A DNA stretch of 53,783 nt from Oscillospiraceae bacterium (GTDB taxonomy: Bacteria > Bacillota > Clostridia > Oscillospirales > Oscillospiraceae), in assembly GCA_017461445.1 (NCBI GenBank), contig JAFTXW010000020.1, forward strand, positions 1 to 53,783, in the 5' to 3' direction. Under the pieces are notes generated by a model. It did not search any database, was not told the origin of the DNA, and saw only the letters and a list, made by a program, of their open reading frames with translations. The position numbers were made by a program, and so were the translations under genes. Positions 42,376 through 49,958 of the stretch are shown piece by piece; position 1 is the stretch's first letter, and every line of letters begins with the position of its first letter.

Positions 42376-42597
42376 ATGTCAAGGAATCTTGCCATCAGGG
42401 CGGCCCGGGCGCAGAAGGACATGACGCAGAAAGACCTGGCCGCCGCCGTCGGGGTCTCCCGGCAGACCATCAACGCCATCGAGCAGGGAGAATACAACCC
42501 CACCATCAAATTGTGCCGGGCCATCTGCCGGGCACTGGGAAAAACACTGGACGAACTGTTCTGGGAGGAGGATAACCATGAAGAAGTCCAATCTTGA
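42376..42597 (+). CDS. Small XRE-family repressor
   Basis: A 73-residue protein that is essentially only a helix-turn-helix: NLAIRAARAQKDMTQKDLAAAVGVSRQTINAIEQGEYNPTIKL. Short stand-alone members of this type commonly control a downstream membrane protein. The start at 42376 follows GGAGGTGATGAC. It overlaps the next gene by 20 bp. A palindrome in its own promoter suggests negative autoregulation. Confidence 0.92.
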   Translation: MSRNLAIRAARAQKDMTQKDLAAAVGVSRQTINAIEQGEYNPTIKLCRAICRALGKTLDELFWEEDNHEEVQS

Positions 42598-43018
42598 CGA
42601 AATGCAGGAGCAAAAGCTGCTCCAAATCGAACACACCTGCTGCTGGCTTGCCTTTTGGGGCCTGTTAACCGCCATCATTATCCAGGTGATTATTGGCGGT
42701 TCCCTTCGGGAGATCGCCGGGGAAGCCGTCGTGATTTTTCTGCTCTGCGGCTATCAGAGCTTCCATACCCTTGGCAGCGGCATCTGGGACAGGAATCTGA
42801 AGCCTGACCTAAAGACCAATCTGCTGGCAAGCCTGGTGGCTGGTGCCGCTATGGGACTGATCAGCTTCTTCCGCTTCAACGGTCAGATGACAGACCCCAG
42901 CCGCCTGTTTATCACCTGCCTTTTGTCCGGGATCACCGTTTTTCTGCTCTGCTTTGCGGTCTTGTCCGTTACCGCAGTCATTCAGAAAAAGCGCAGGAAA
43001 ACGCTGGATCAGGAATAA
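42578..43018 (+). CDS. Membrane protein partner of the XRE repressor (DUF6773-like)
   Basis: A 146-residue protein with about four hydrophobic helices (CCWLAFWGLLTAIIIQVIIGG, AVVIFLLCGYQSFHTL, NLLASLVAGAAMGLISFF, LFITCLLSGITVFLLCFAVLSVTAVI) and a basic C-terminus. The two-gene unit with a small XRE repressor and 20-bp overlap is common in Firmicutes, but the role is unknown. The family name is tentative. Confidence 0.8.
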   Translation: MKKSNLDEMQEQKLLQIEHTCCWLAFWGLLTAIIIQVIIGGSLREIAGEAVVIFLLCGYQSFHTLGSGIWDRNLKPDLKTNLLASLVAGAAMGLISFFRFNGQMTDPSRLFITCLLSGITVFLLCFAVLSVTAVIQKKRRKTLDQE

Positions 43019-43077
43019 AAGTATTTTCTCCATCCGCGCCGTACTAACAATGTACGGCTCCGAACATCCGCATATCC

Positions 43078-43100
43078 GGGGAGGGCCGCTGGCTCTCCCC
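43078..43100 (+). terminator. Terminator of the XRE operon
   Basis: GGGGAGGGCC (43078-43087) pairs with GGCTCTCCCC (43091-43100) around GCT, followed by TTTCCTT. A smaller hairpin GCCGTAC/GTACGGC precedes it at 43038-43058. Confidence 0.8.
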
Positions 43101-43150
43101 TTTCCTTCGTCCCGCAAAATATAATGATTTTGTAACTTTTTTCGCATTAC

Positions 43151-43179
43151 TTGACATTTTTCGTAATCCATCGTATAAT
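43151..43179 (+). promoter_or_regulatory. Consensus sigma-A promoter of the LRR protein gene
   Basis: A perfect TTGACA (43151-43156), 17-bp spacer and perfect TATAAT (43174-43179), the best promoter in the window. Confidence 0.92.
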
Positions 43180-43211
43180 TGGCGGAGATATCCTTTGATT
43201 GGAGTATTTTT

Positions 43212-44927
43212 ATGAAGAAATTTACGCGCTTTATGGTGCCCCTGCTGCTGGCTCTTGTGATCATCGCCAGCATCGGCTGGTACCTGTTCGTATATGACCG
43301 GAATTTCACCCGGGACGCGCTGCTGAGCCAGGCCCGCTTCCATGACCTGCACGGCAATTCCCGCCTGTCCTCCTGGTTCTATGACCTGGCCTACGAATAT
43401 TCCGGCCGGGACGAGAACGTGGCCATTGAGCTTGCCAACCAGTACAAGGCCGACGGCAACTACACCAAGGCCGAATACACCCTGACCAACGCCATCCATT
43501 CCGGCGGCACCGTGGAGCTGTACACCGCCCTGTGCAAGGCCTATGTGGAGCAGGACAAGCTGCTGGACGCGGTGACCATGCTGGAAAACATCGCAGACCC
43601 CAACATCAAGGCCCAGCTGGACAAGCTGCGCCCCAACGCCCCCACCGCCAGCTACGCCGCAGGCTTCTACAGCCAGTATATCGACGTGGCCCTGGCCTCC
43701 TCCGGCGATAAGCTGTACTACACCATCGACGGCGAGTATCCCTCCACCGCCGGTGAGCCTTATTCCGAACCCATCACTCTCCCCGCCGGTGAGACCACCA
43801 TCTACGCCATCAGCGTCAGCAACGAGGGTCTGGTGAGCCCCCTGAGCATCATCGGCTACACCGTCACCGGCGTGATCGAGCCCGTTTCCTTCGTGGACGA
43901 AGCCATGGAGGATGCCATGCGGGAGGCCATCGGTGCCAACCGCGCAGAGATCATTTACACCAACATGCTCTGGTCCGTCACCGAGTTCACCGTCCCCGAA
44001 TCCACCACCAATTTGCAGGATCTGACCCTGATGCCCAATCTGGTGAAGCTGACCGCCAGCGGCAACACCCTGGAATCCCTGGAGCCCATCGCTTCCCTGA
44101 CCCGTTTGGAGTCCCTGGATCTCAGCGGCTGCCGCTTCCCCAGCGGCGACCTGAGCTATCTGACCGGGCTCACCGCCCTGCACAGCCTGAGCCTGTCCGA
44201 CTGCGGCCTCAGCACCATTGAGGCCCTCGCCGGTGCCCAGTATCTGACCTGGCTGGATCTGAGCAAAAATACCGTCCGGAATCTGGATGCCCTCAGCGAT
44301 ATGACCACCCTGACGGAACTGAACCTGCGGCATAACGCCGTCACCAGCCTGTCCGCGCTCAGCGAGCTGGATCAGCTGGATACCCTGGACGTTTCCTACA
44401 ACGCCCTGACCTCCCTGTCCCCCATCGGCTCCTGTGTCCGGCTCAGCTGGCTCTGCGCCGACAATAATCAGCTGACCAGCATCAGCGGCGTGGAGCGGCT
44501 CCCCCTGCTGAGCTACCTGTCTATGGATTACAACAAGCTGAAGGAGGTGCAGGTCCTGTCCTCCTGCACGGAGCTGGTGAACCTGAGCTTTGCTGGGAAC
44601 GAAGTCTCCGACATCTCCATGCTGGGCGGCCTGCTGAAAATGGAAGTCCTGGATTTCTCCTATAACCAGTGTATCGCCCTGCCCATCTGGCAGGCTGGCT
44701 GCGCCCTGCGGACCATCGACGGCTCCTACAACAAGCTGGGCAGCATCGACGGTCTGGCAGACCTGGAACAGATCGCCAACGTTTACATGGACTACAACCA
44801 GCTGACCAGCGTGGATGCCCTGGCAGACTGCTACCACCTGGTGCAGGTAAATGTATATGGCAACGAGATTGAGGATGTTTCCGCACTCACTGCTCACGAT
44901 ATTATCGTGAATTACGATCCTACCTGA
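43212..44927 (+). CDS. Membrane-anchored leucine-rich repeat protein
   Basis: A 571-residue protein with one N-terminal membrane helix (about 8-26), a TPR-like helical part (about 40-150) and a chitobiase-type beta module (about 165-215; LYYTIDGEYPSTAGEPYSEPI). About a dozen LRRs of the 22-residue bacterial type follow to the C-terminus (for example LESLDLSGCRF, LTWLDLSKNTVRNLDALSDM). Probably faces outside and binds a surface ligand or polymer. GGAG precedes the start at 43212. Monocistronic. LRR proteins with this start are frequent in gut Clostridia; the ligand is unknown. Confidence 0.88.
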   Translation: MKKFTRFMVPLLLALVIIASIGWYLFVYDRNFTRDALLSQARFHDLHGNSRLSSWFYDLAYEYSGRDENVAIELANQYKADGNYTKAEYTLTNAIHSGGTVELYTALCKAYVEQDKLLDAVTMLENIADPNIKAQLDKLRPNAPTASYAAGFYSQYIDVALASSGDKLYYTIDGEYPSTAGEPYSEPITLPAGETTIYAISVSNEGLVSPLSIIGYTVTGVIEPVSFVDEAMEDAMREAIGANRAEIIYTNMLWSVTEFTVPESTTNLQDLTLMPNLVKLTASGNTLESLEPIASLTRLESLDLSGCRFPSGDLSYLTGLTALHSLSLSDCGLSTIEALAGAQYLTWLDLSKNTVRNLDALSDMTTLTELNLRHNAVTSLSALSELDQLDTLDVSYNALTSLSPIGSCVRLSWLCADNNQLTSISGVERLPLLSYLSMDYNKLKEVQVLSSCTELVNLSFAGNEVSDISMLGGLLKMEVLDFSYNQCIALPIWQAGCALRTIDGSYNKLGSIDGLADLEQIANVYMDYNQLTSVDALADCYHLVQVNVYGNEIEDVSALTAHDIIVNYDPT

Positions 44928-44975
44928 TAACGAAACAAAGCCCGCTGGTAATGTCGTGGCCTTGTGAAACAGTTT

Positions 44976-45004
44976 AAGCCCAGCTGCATTTTGCAGCTGG
45001 GCTT
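44976..45004 (+). terminator. Terminator of the LRR gene
   Basis: A perfect 13-bp stem AAGCCCAGCTGCA (44976-44988)/TGCAGCTGGGCTT (44992-45004), followed by TTCTTATT. Confidence 0.9.
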
Positions 45005-45088
45005 TTCTTATTGTTCGCACTACATGGCAATTTGTTATGTGAAGTGCGTTTTTGTGACTGTTCGATAAATTGGATTTGTTTGTTCCTC

Positions 45089-45742
45089 TCAGCAGTCCCA
45101 TCCAAACTTGTCCCAGTGCTCTTTTTCTTTTGACAGCAGGTCTTTAACCTTTGGGACTATTGAACCTGCAAATGCAACGGTGTTTTCGTGAGAAAAATAT
45201 ATTGCCCAAGAAAAATCCTTATCGGTATAAATCGTTTCATGCCCACCATATTCAACGAATTCAACGGTTTCAATACAATTTTGTGGTCTGAAATCGCTTT
45301 CACCATAACTGTACAGATGAGTTTGAGGGAGCCCCATTATCTGTTCAAGCTGTTTTATATATGGCTCCAAATAGTCAAACATGACAAAAAACTTTTCTGA
45401 AATCTCTTTTGGCTCATCTCCATCAAGGGGAAACCAATACGATGTATTCACATATCCCCAAACAGAACGAAACTTTTCCTGCAACGCAATAGCTTCGGAA
45501 CCAATGATTACTCGCGTATATGGAATATCTGCTAATGCAAGAGATTCTTTTTGTGCTAAAACTTCTTCTAAAAATTCACAGAATTCTTGATTCGTTTTAT
45601 CAATAATATGCTGCGCCAAACTGTTTTGAGGTTCTTTAATAGAGGGTTCATAATGAAGATCAACAAGATTTATTACTTCTCTTTTCAAATCCTCTATGCT
45701 TTCAAAAGACTTGTCTATGAGTGTCGATAGCTTAAATTCCAA
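45089..45742 (-). CDS. Unidentified AT-rich protein, possible N-terminal frameshift
   Basis: About 217 residues from a TTG at 45742, soluble, acidic, with IYTDKDFSWAIYFSHENTVAFAGSIVPKV near the C-terminus. That region resembles immunity/SMI1-type domains only vaguely. There is no ribosome binding site before the TTG. A strong GGAGGTGCTTC-ATG at 45794 opens a 16-codon frame that ends in TGA at 45744-45746, just before this TTG in another frame. Either the gene has a one-base frameshift near its start or the short frame is a leader that couples translation. AT-rich and unrelated to its neighbours. Confidence 0.6.
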   Translation of the reverse strand: MEFKLSTLIDKSFESIEDLKREVINLVDLHYEPSIKEPQNSLAQHIIDKTNQEFCEFLEEVLAQKESLALADIPYTRVIIGSEAIALQEKFRSVWGYVNTSYWFPLDGDEPKEISEKFFVMFDYLEPYIKQLEQIMGLPQTHLYSYGESDFRPQNCIETVEFVEYGGHETIYTDKDFSWAIYFSHENTVAFAGSIVPKVKDLLSKEKEHWDKFGWDC

Positions 45743-45743
45743 T

Positions 45744-45794
45744 TCATATGCAATTTGATAACCAACAATGGTTGATTATATTGTTAAAAATCAT
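45744..45794 (-). other. Short leader-like frame with a strong ribosome binding site
   Basis: ATG at 45794, 16 codons (MIFNNIINHCWLSNCI) and TGA. It is preceded by CGGAGGTG and ends just before the first usable codon of the gene at 45089-45742. It may be the true start of that gene separated by a frameshift, or a coupling leader. Confidence 0.4.
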
Positions 45795-45859
45795 GAAGCA
45801 CCTCCGTCGCACACACATAAGTAGTCAGTTAGAAAAATTTAAGTTTATCAGTCCGTTGT

Positions 45860-45888
45860 ATAATATCGCAGGAAAGCAAATTCTACAA
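45860..45888 (-). promoter_or_regulatory. Likely promoter of the AT-rich gene
   Basis: On the minus strand TTGTAG (45888-45883), 17-bp spacer, TATTAT (45865-45860). Confidence 0.5.
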
Positions 45889-45889
45889 G

Positions 45890-45934
45890 AACAAGCACAG
45901 CGGGCAGATTGATTAGCTACCTGCTGTGCTTGTT
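45890..45934. terminator. Terminator after pncC
   Basis: AACAAGCACAGC (45890-45901) pairs perfectly with GCTGTGCTTGTT (45923-45934) around a 21-nt loop. It lies downstream of pncC on the minus strand. Confidence 0.65.
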
Positions 45935-45973
45935 AACTGTGTTATGAGCATTTGCCAATCGCCACGGCTATTT

Positions 45974-46438
45974 TTATAGATTTTGTTCCAAAATCAGGGA
46001 AAGAGCCTCCCGGATGGCGGCGTTTCGTACCGCCTCCCGGTCGCCTGCAAAGTGAAATTCCTTTGCAAGGGTGATTTTTTCATCACTGTAGCCAACAAAC
46101 ACGGTGCCCACAGGATTCCCGAATTCATCCCCGCCGGGGCCTGCAAGGCCCGTGACGGACACTGCTACATCCGCGGCAAGGGCCTTTCTCGCCCCCGCCG
46201 CCATAGCCTTCGCCACAGGGGCGGATACCGCGCCAACCGTTTCCAGCAAGCCGCCGTCCACCCCCAACAGGTGCTCCTTCACCCAGTTGGTGTAGCTGAT
46301 GATGCCGCCCTTGTAGACCTCGCTGCTTCCGGGGATGGCCGTCAGGGCCCCGCCGATACCGCCGCCGGTGCAGCTTTCCGCCGTCACCAGCGTTTTCCCC
46401 CGGAGGGCTTTCAGCACATCACAGCAGAGGGTCGTCAT
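45974..46438 (-). CDS. pncC: Nicotinamide-nucleotide amidohydrolase (CinA C-terminal domain)
   Basis: A 154-residue stand-alone CinA C-terminal domain that deamidates NMN to nicotinate mononucleotide in pyridine nucleotide recycling. The signature TAESCTGGGIGGALTAIPGSS, the YTNWVKEHLLGV segment and VTGLAGPGGDEFGNPVGTV are all present. The start at 46438 is chosen because it begins the family's usual N-terminus. It overlaps the thiI end by 20 bp, so the two genes are coupled. The competence-linked N-terminal domain of full CinA is absent. Confidence 0.92.
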   Translation of the reverse strand: MTTLCCDVLKALRGKTLVTAESCTGGGIGGALTAIPGSSEVYKGGIISYTNWVKEHLLGVDGGLLETVGAVSAPVAKAMAAGARKALAADVAVSVTGLAGPGGDEFGNPVGTVFVGYSDEKITLAKEFHFAGDREAVRNAAIREALSLILEQNL

Positions 46439-47609
46439 GGTATTCCACCCGGATCTTTTCCACGCCTGCAATGGCCCGCTCCATCAGAGCCTCCCGGTCA
46501 AGCTTCTGCTCCACGTTCAGCAGCTGGCCGATGGTGGGCTTGGTCTTGGGATGCTTGGGAGTGAACACGGTGCAGCAGTCCTCATAGGGCAGGATAGAGG
46601 TCTCCATGGTACCGATCTTTCGGGCGATGGACACGATCTCCTCCTTATCCATACCCACCAGGGGCATGAAGATGGGAATATCCACCACCGCGCCGGTGAC
46701 GGCCATGGCCTCCATGGTCTGGGATGCCACCTGGCCCAGGTTCTCGCCGGTGATCAGCGCGCCGCAGCCGTCCTCCTTGGCGATCCGCTGGGAAATTTCC
46801 ATCATAAACCGGCGCATGACCAGGGTGAAGAACTCCTCGGGGCAGTTGTCCCGGATGGCCTCCTGAATCTCGGTGAATGGCACCACATTGACGGTCATCT
46901 TGCCGCTGTACCGGGTCACCAGCCGGGCCAGCTCCAGCACCTTGTCCTTCGCCAGCTGGGAGGTATAGGGATAGGAGAAGAAGTGGACGGCTTCGATCTC
47001 CACACCTCGCTTGGCGATCATATAGGCCGCTACGGGAGAATCGATGCCGCCGCTGAGCAGGCACATAGCCCGTCCGCCCACGCCGGTGGGCAGACCGCCC
47101 GCACCAGGTACAGCGGGGCCATGAACATAGGCCGCCAGGTCACGAACTTCCACATAGACAGTATAATCCGGATGGCGCACATCCACTTCCACGGTGGGAT
47201 GGGCCTCCGCCAGCCGTCCGCCGATCTCCTGGGACAGCTGAATGGAGGTCAGGGGGAACCGCTTGTCAGAACGCTTACTTTCCACCTTGAAGGACTTGGC
47301 GCAGTCCAGGTCGTCCCCCAGATAGTTCTCGATGGCCTCGAAAATGGCATCCAGATCCTTTTCGCAGGGACGGCAGCGGCACAGGCTCACCACGCCGAAA
47401 ATGGAATTGCAGGCCTCCCAGGCACCGTCCACATCCGCCTCGTCATCCATAGGCTCCACATAGACGGTGGACTGCATGATATACACATCAAAATTGCCGT
47501 AGGGCTTCATCCGCCGCCGCACATTCTGCCGCAGGCGGCTCTCAAACTGCCGCTTGTTAGCACCCTTCAGGACGATTTCGCCCAACTTCAGTAAGAAAAT
47601 TTCCTTCAT
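46419..47609 (-). CDS. thiI: tRNA 4-thiouridine synthetase ThiI
   Basis: ThiI makes 4-thiouridine at position 8 of tRNA. The 396-residue form has the N-terminal ferredoxin-like/THUMP region (KLGEIVLKGANKRQFESRLRQNV, VEVDVRHPDYTVYVEVRD) and the PP-loop ATP pyrophosphatase motif LLSGGIDSPVAAYMIAKRG. The rhodanese extension found in enterobacteria is absent, as usual in Firmicutes. The start at 47609 follows AAGAGGTTTATT; upstream in-frame codons only translate the heptad repeat. It overlaps pncC at its 3' end. Confidence 0.96.
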   Translation of the reverse strand: MKEIFLLKLGEIVLKGANKRQFESRLRQNVRRRMKPYGNFDVYIMQSTVYVEPMDDEADVDGAWEACNSIFGVVSLCRCRPCEKDLDAIFEAIENYLGDDLDCAKSFKVESKRSDKRFPLTSIQLSQEIGGRLAEAHPTVEVDVRHPDYTVYVEVRDLAAYVHGPAVPGAGGLPTGVGGRAMCLLSGGIDSPVAAYMIAKRGVEIEAVHFFSYPYTSQLAKDKVLELARLVTRYSGKMTVNVVPFTEIQEAIRDNCPEEFFTLVMRRFMMEISQRIAKEDGCGALITGENLGQVASQTMEAMAVTGAVVDIPIFMPLVGMDKEEIVSIARKIGTMETSILPYEDCCTVFTPKHPKTKPTIGQLLNVEQKLDREALMERAIAGVEKIRVEYHDDPLL

Positions 47610-47627
47610 AATAAACCTCTTTTTTAT

Positions 47628-47657
47628 AGTGTGGAGTGTGGAGTGTGAAGAGTGGAG
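47628..47657 (+). repeat. Left 30-bp inverted repeat of the DUF5071-like cassette (GAGTGTG heptads)
   Basis: AGTGTGG, AGTGTGG, AGTGTGA, AGAGTGG, AG: strict 7-bp period. It matches the complement of 48158-48187 at 28 of 30 positions. It ends 18 bp before the thiI start codon, the same spacing as at 22111-22140 relative to the flavoprotein gene. Confidence 0.9.
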
Positions 47658-47688
47658 AGTGGAGTTTTTCCGATAGAACCTCTCTATT

Positions 47689-48123
47689 CTACACACATTG
47701 TATCATTCTTTTTTCAAAATCATCCAGCGTCGCTAGCCATAATTCGTCATTTGCTCTTAGGGCGCACAGTCTGCTGAATTGATATGTCTTTTCCAATTCC
47801 GAAAACGGGAAATTCGCGAGCCTCTCAAATACAATTTCTGCACCGGGCCAGTTTATATCCTGCAACCATGCAAAAAGCAAATTCAAAAAAGGTTGCAATT
47901 CGTCATTCGACTTTAGTGAAATAATCCTTGCGCAAGACTCCCATACAGATTTGCTTTTTTCTTCTGGTACTACTATCGGTTGAATAAATGGGTATATGTT
48001 TTTTAGCTTACCTGCCTCAGCAATGCCTCGATTTTTCCTTGATTCATATTCATCAGCAGAATAAGAAGCATCCCAAATAAGCAAATCATAGATTTCATCA
48101 ATATTCAATATCCGTACCCCCAT
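47689..48123 (-). CDS. DUF5071-like orphan protein in a heptad cassette
   Basis: About 144 residues from an ATG at 48123 (a longer frame from 48177 starts in the repeat and is rejected). Helical, with LLFAWLQDINWPGAEIVFERLANFPFSEL matching the core of DUF5071, a small family often found with toxin-immunity genes. The ribosome binding site is unclear. The gene is AT-rich between two GC-rich housekeeping genes (comM, thiI) and exactly bracketed by 30-bp inverted heptad repeats. Function unknown. Confidence 0.75.
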   Translation of the reverse strand: MGVRILNIDEIYDLLIWDASYSADEYESRKNRGIAEAGKLKNIYPFIQPIVVPEEKSKSVWESCARIISLKSNDELQPFLNLLFAWLQDINWPGAEIVFERLANFPFSELEKTYQFSRLCALRANDELWLATLDDFEKRMIQCV

Positions 48124-48157
48124 CCTTGGCAGGAGAGTGAAAAATAACGTTCTTTCA

Positions 48158-48187
48158 CTCCACTCTTCACTCTCCACACTCCACTCT
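48158..48187 (-). repeat. Right 30-bp inverted repeat of the DUF5071-like cassette (GAGTGTG heptads)
   Basis: The complement of 47628-47657 with two mismatches. It begins 4 bp after the comM stop codon TAA (48192-48194). Confidence 0.9.
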
Positions 48188-48191
48188 CAAA

Positions 48192-49706
48192 TTACCGATT
48201 TCCCAAATTTACGGCCCGGTACTGGATGGCCTCGGCGATGTGCTGGGGCTGGATCTCTTCGCTGCCGTCCAGGTCGGCAACCGTACGAGCGACCTTCAAA
48301 ATGCGGTCATAGCTTCTCGCCGTCAGGCCCATGGCTTCAAAGGCATTCTTCATCAATCCCGCGCTTTCCTCGCTGAGGGCGCAGAATCTGCGCATTTCCT
48401 CCGGGCCCATCCGGGCGTTGCACATACCGCCGGAGCCGAAGCGTTGGTTCTGGACAGCTCTCGCGGCATTGACCCGCTCCTTTACCGATGCGGAGGGCTC
48501 CGCCTCGGCACGGCTGCGCAGATCTTCAAAGTGGACGGCAGGCACCTCCACCACGATATCGATCCGGTCCAGCATGGGGCCGGAGATGCGGCTGCGGTAG
48601 TTCTGCACCGCCATCTCCGAGCAGCGGCACCGCCCGGAGGGATCGCCGTACCAGCCGCACTTACAGGGATTCATGGCGCAGACAAGCATAAACTCCGCAG
48701 GATAAGTTACCGCCCCACTGACACGGGAAATGGTCACCTGTCCATCTTCCAAGGGCTGGCGCATCATGTCCAGCGTATCCTTGCGGAACTCCGGCAATTC
48801 ATCCAAAAACAGCACACCCTTGTGGGCCATGGAAATTTCGCCGGGCCGGGGATTGCTGCCGCCGCCCGCCAGACCAGCGTTGGACACCGTATGGTGGGGC
48901 GAGCGGAAGGGCCGCCTGGTCACCAGCGGCTCCTTCGCCGTCAGCAGACCCATGACAGAATAGACCTGGCTCACTTCCAAAGATTCCTCCCAGGTCATAT
49001 CCGGTAAAATGGACGGAAGCCGCTTGCTGAGCATACTTTTGCCGGAGCCGGGCGGGCCGATGAGCAGCACGTTATGGCTTCCCGCCGCCGCGACTTCCAA
49101 AGCCCGCTTCACATTTTCCTGACCCAATACATCCTTGAAGTCCAGGCCGACCATATCATCCTTTTCCGGCTCCCACAGGGGCTGGGGCTGCAAAACGGTC
49201 TCGCCGTTCAGCCCCGCCGCCAGCTCCTGCACCGTATGGACGGGATACACCGCGGGGCCCCGGGCCAGGGTCGCCTCCGCAGCGTTCTCTGCAGGAACGA
49301 ACAGGGCCTGGATCCCCTCCCGCTTGGCGGCAAGGGCCATGGGCAGTACGCCGGAAATGGGCCGCAGCTGGCCATCCAGGCTCACCTCTCCCAGAAACGC
49401 GCTGGTATTCCGGGGGCGGCGGACACTGCCGCAGGCGCAGAGGATGCTTAAAAGAATGGGCAGGTCATAATGGGTACCCGCCTTTTTCAGGCCGGCAGGG
49501 GCCAGGTTCACGGTGATGCGGCTGGTAGGAAAGCTGAGGCGGCTGCTCTTGGCAGCGGCCCGAACCCGTTCCCGGGCTTCCTTCACCGCCGCGTCCGGCA
49601 GACCCACGATATCAAAGCCCGGAAGGCCGTTGGAAATATAGCACTCCGCCGTTACGGCACTGCCCCGGATGCCGGATATGCCCAGGGTGCGGACACTGCA
49701 GATCAT
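48192..49706 (-). CDS. comM: ComM/YifB family Mg-chelatase-like helicase
   Basis: A 504-residue AAA+ protein; ComM in other bacteria promotes branch migration during natural transformation. N-terminal Lon-like domain (VRTLGISGIRGSAVTAECYI, LPGFDIVGLPDAAVKEARER), Walker A GPPGSGKS (217-224), Walker B GVLFLDELPEF, the zinc-like CNPCKCGWYGDPSGRCRC block and the C-terminal Mg-chelatase-like lid. Full length. No competence genes are adjacent in this window. Confidence 0.95.
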   Translation of the reverse strand: MICSVRTLGISGIRGSAVTAECYISNGLPGFDIVGLPDAAVKEARERVRAAAKSSRLSFPTSRITVNLAPAGLKKAGTHYDLPILLSILCACGSVRRPRNTSAFLGEVSLDGQLRPISGVLPMALAAKREGIQALFVPAENAAEATLARGPAVYPVHTVQELAAGLNGETVLQPQPLWEPEKDDMVGLDFKDVLGQENVKRALEVAAAGSHNVLLIGPPGSGKSMLSKRLPSILPDMTWEESLEVSQVYSVMGLLTAKEPLVTRRPFRSPHHTVSNAGLAGGGSNPRPGEISMAHKGVLFLDELPEFRKDTLDMMRQPLEDGQVTISRVSGAVTYPAEFMLVCAMNPCKCGWYGDPSGRCRCSEMAVQNYRSRISGPMLDRIDIVVEVPAVHFEDLRSRAEAEPSASVKERVNAARAVQNQRFGSGGMCNARMGPEEMRRFCALSEESAGLMKNAFEAMGLTARSYDRILKVARTVADLDGSEEIQPQHIAEAIQYRAVNLGNR

Positions 49707-49889
49707 GGCTTCATCTCCTCTTTGGGATGTTTGCGCGATTTATCTTTCCCATTTTACTCCATTTCCCGGAAAAAGACAATCTTTTTTTCGTTCAATCCAT
49801 ATTTTTCCCTGATTTTACAAGCTGTACAGTTTTGGATGGTCTTTCTTGTGGAAAAACATAAAATTTTCACAAGAGAGGGTCGAAACGGC

Positions 49890-49918
49890 TTTACAAATCC
49901 AACCGAAAGTGATATGAT
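49890..49918 (+). promoter_or_regulatory. Promoter of the PFOR gene
   Basis: TTTACA (49890-49895), 17-bp spacer, TATGAT (49913-49918), 26 bp before AGGAGGT. Confidence 0.7.
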
Positions 49919-49958
49919 ATGTGGGACGAAATTTGAATACTTTAGGAGGTATTTCATT

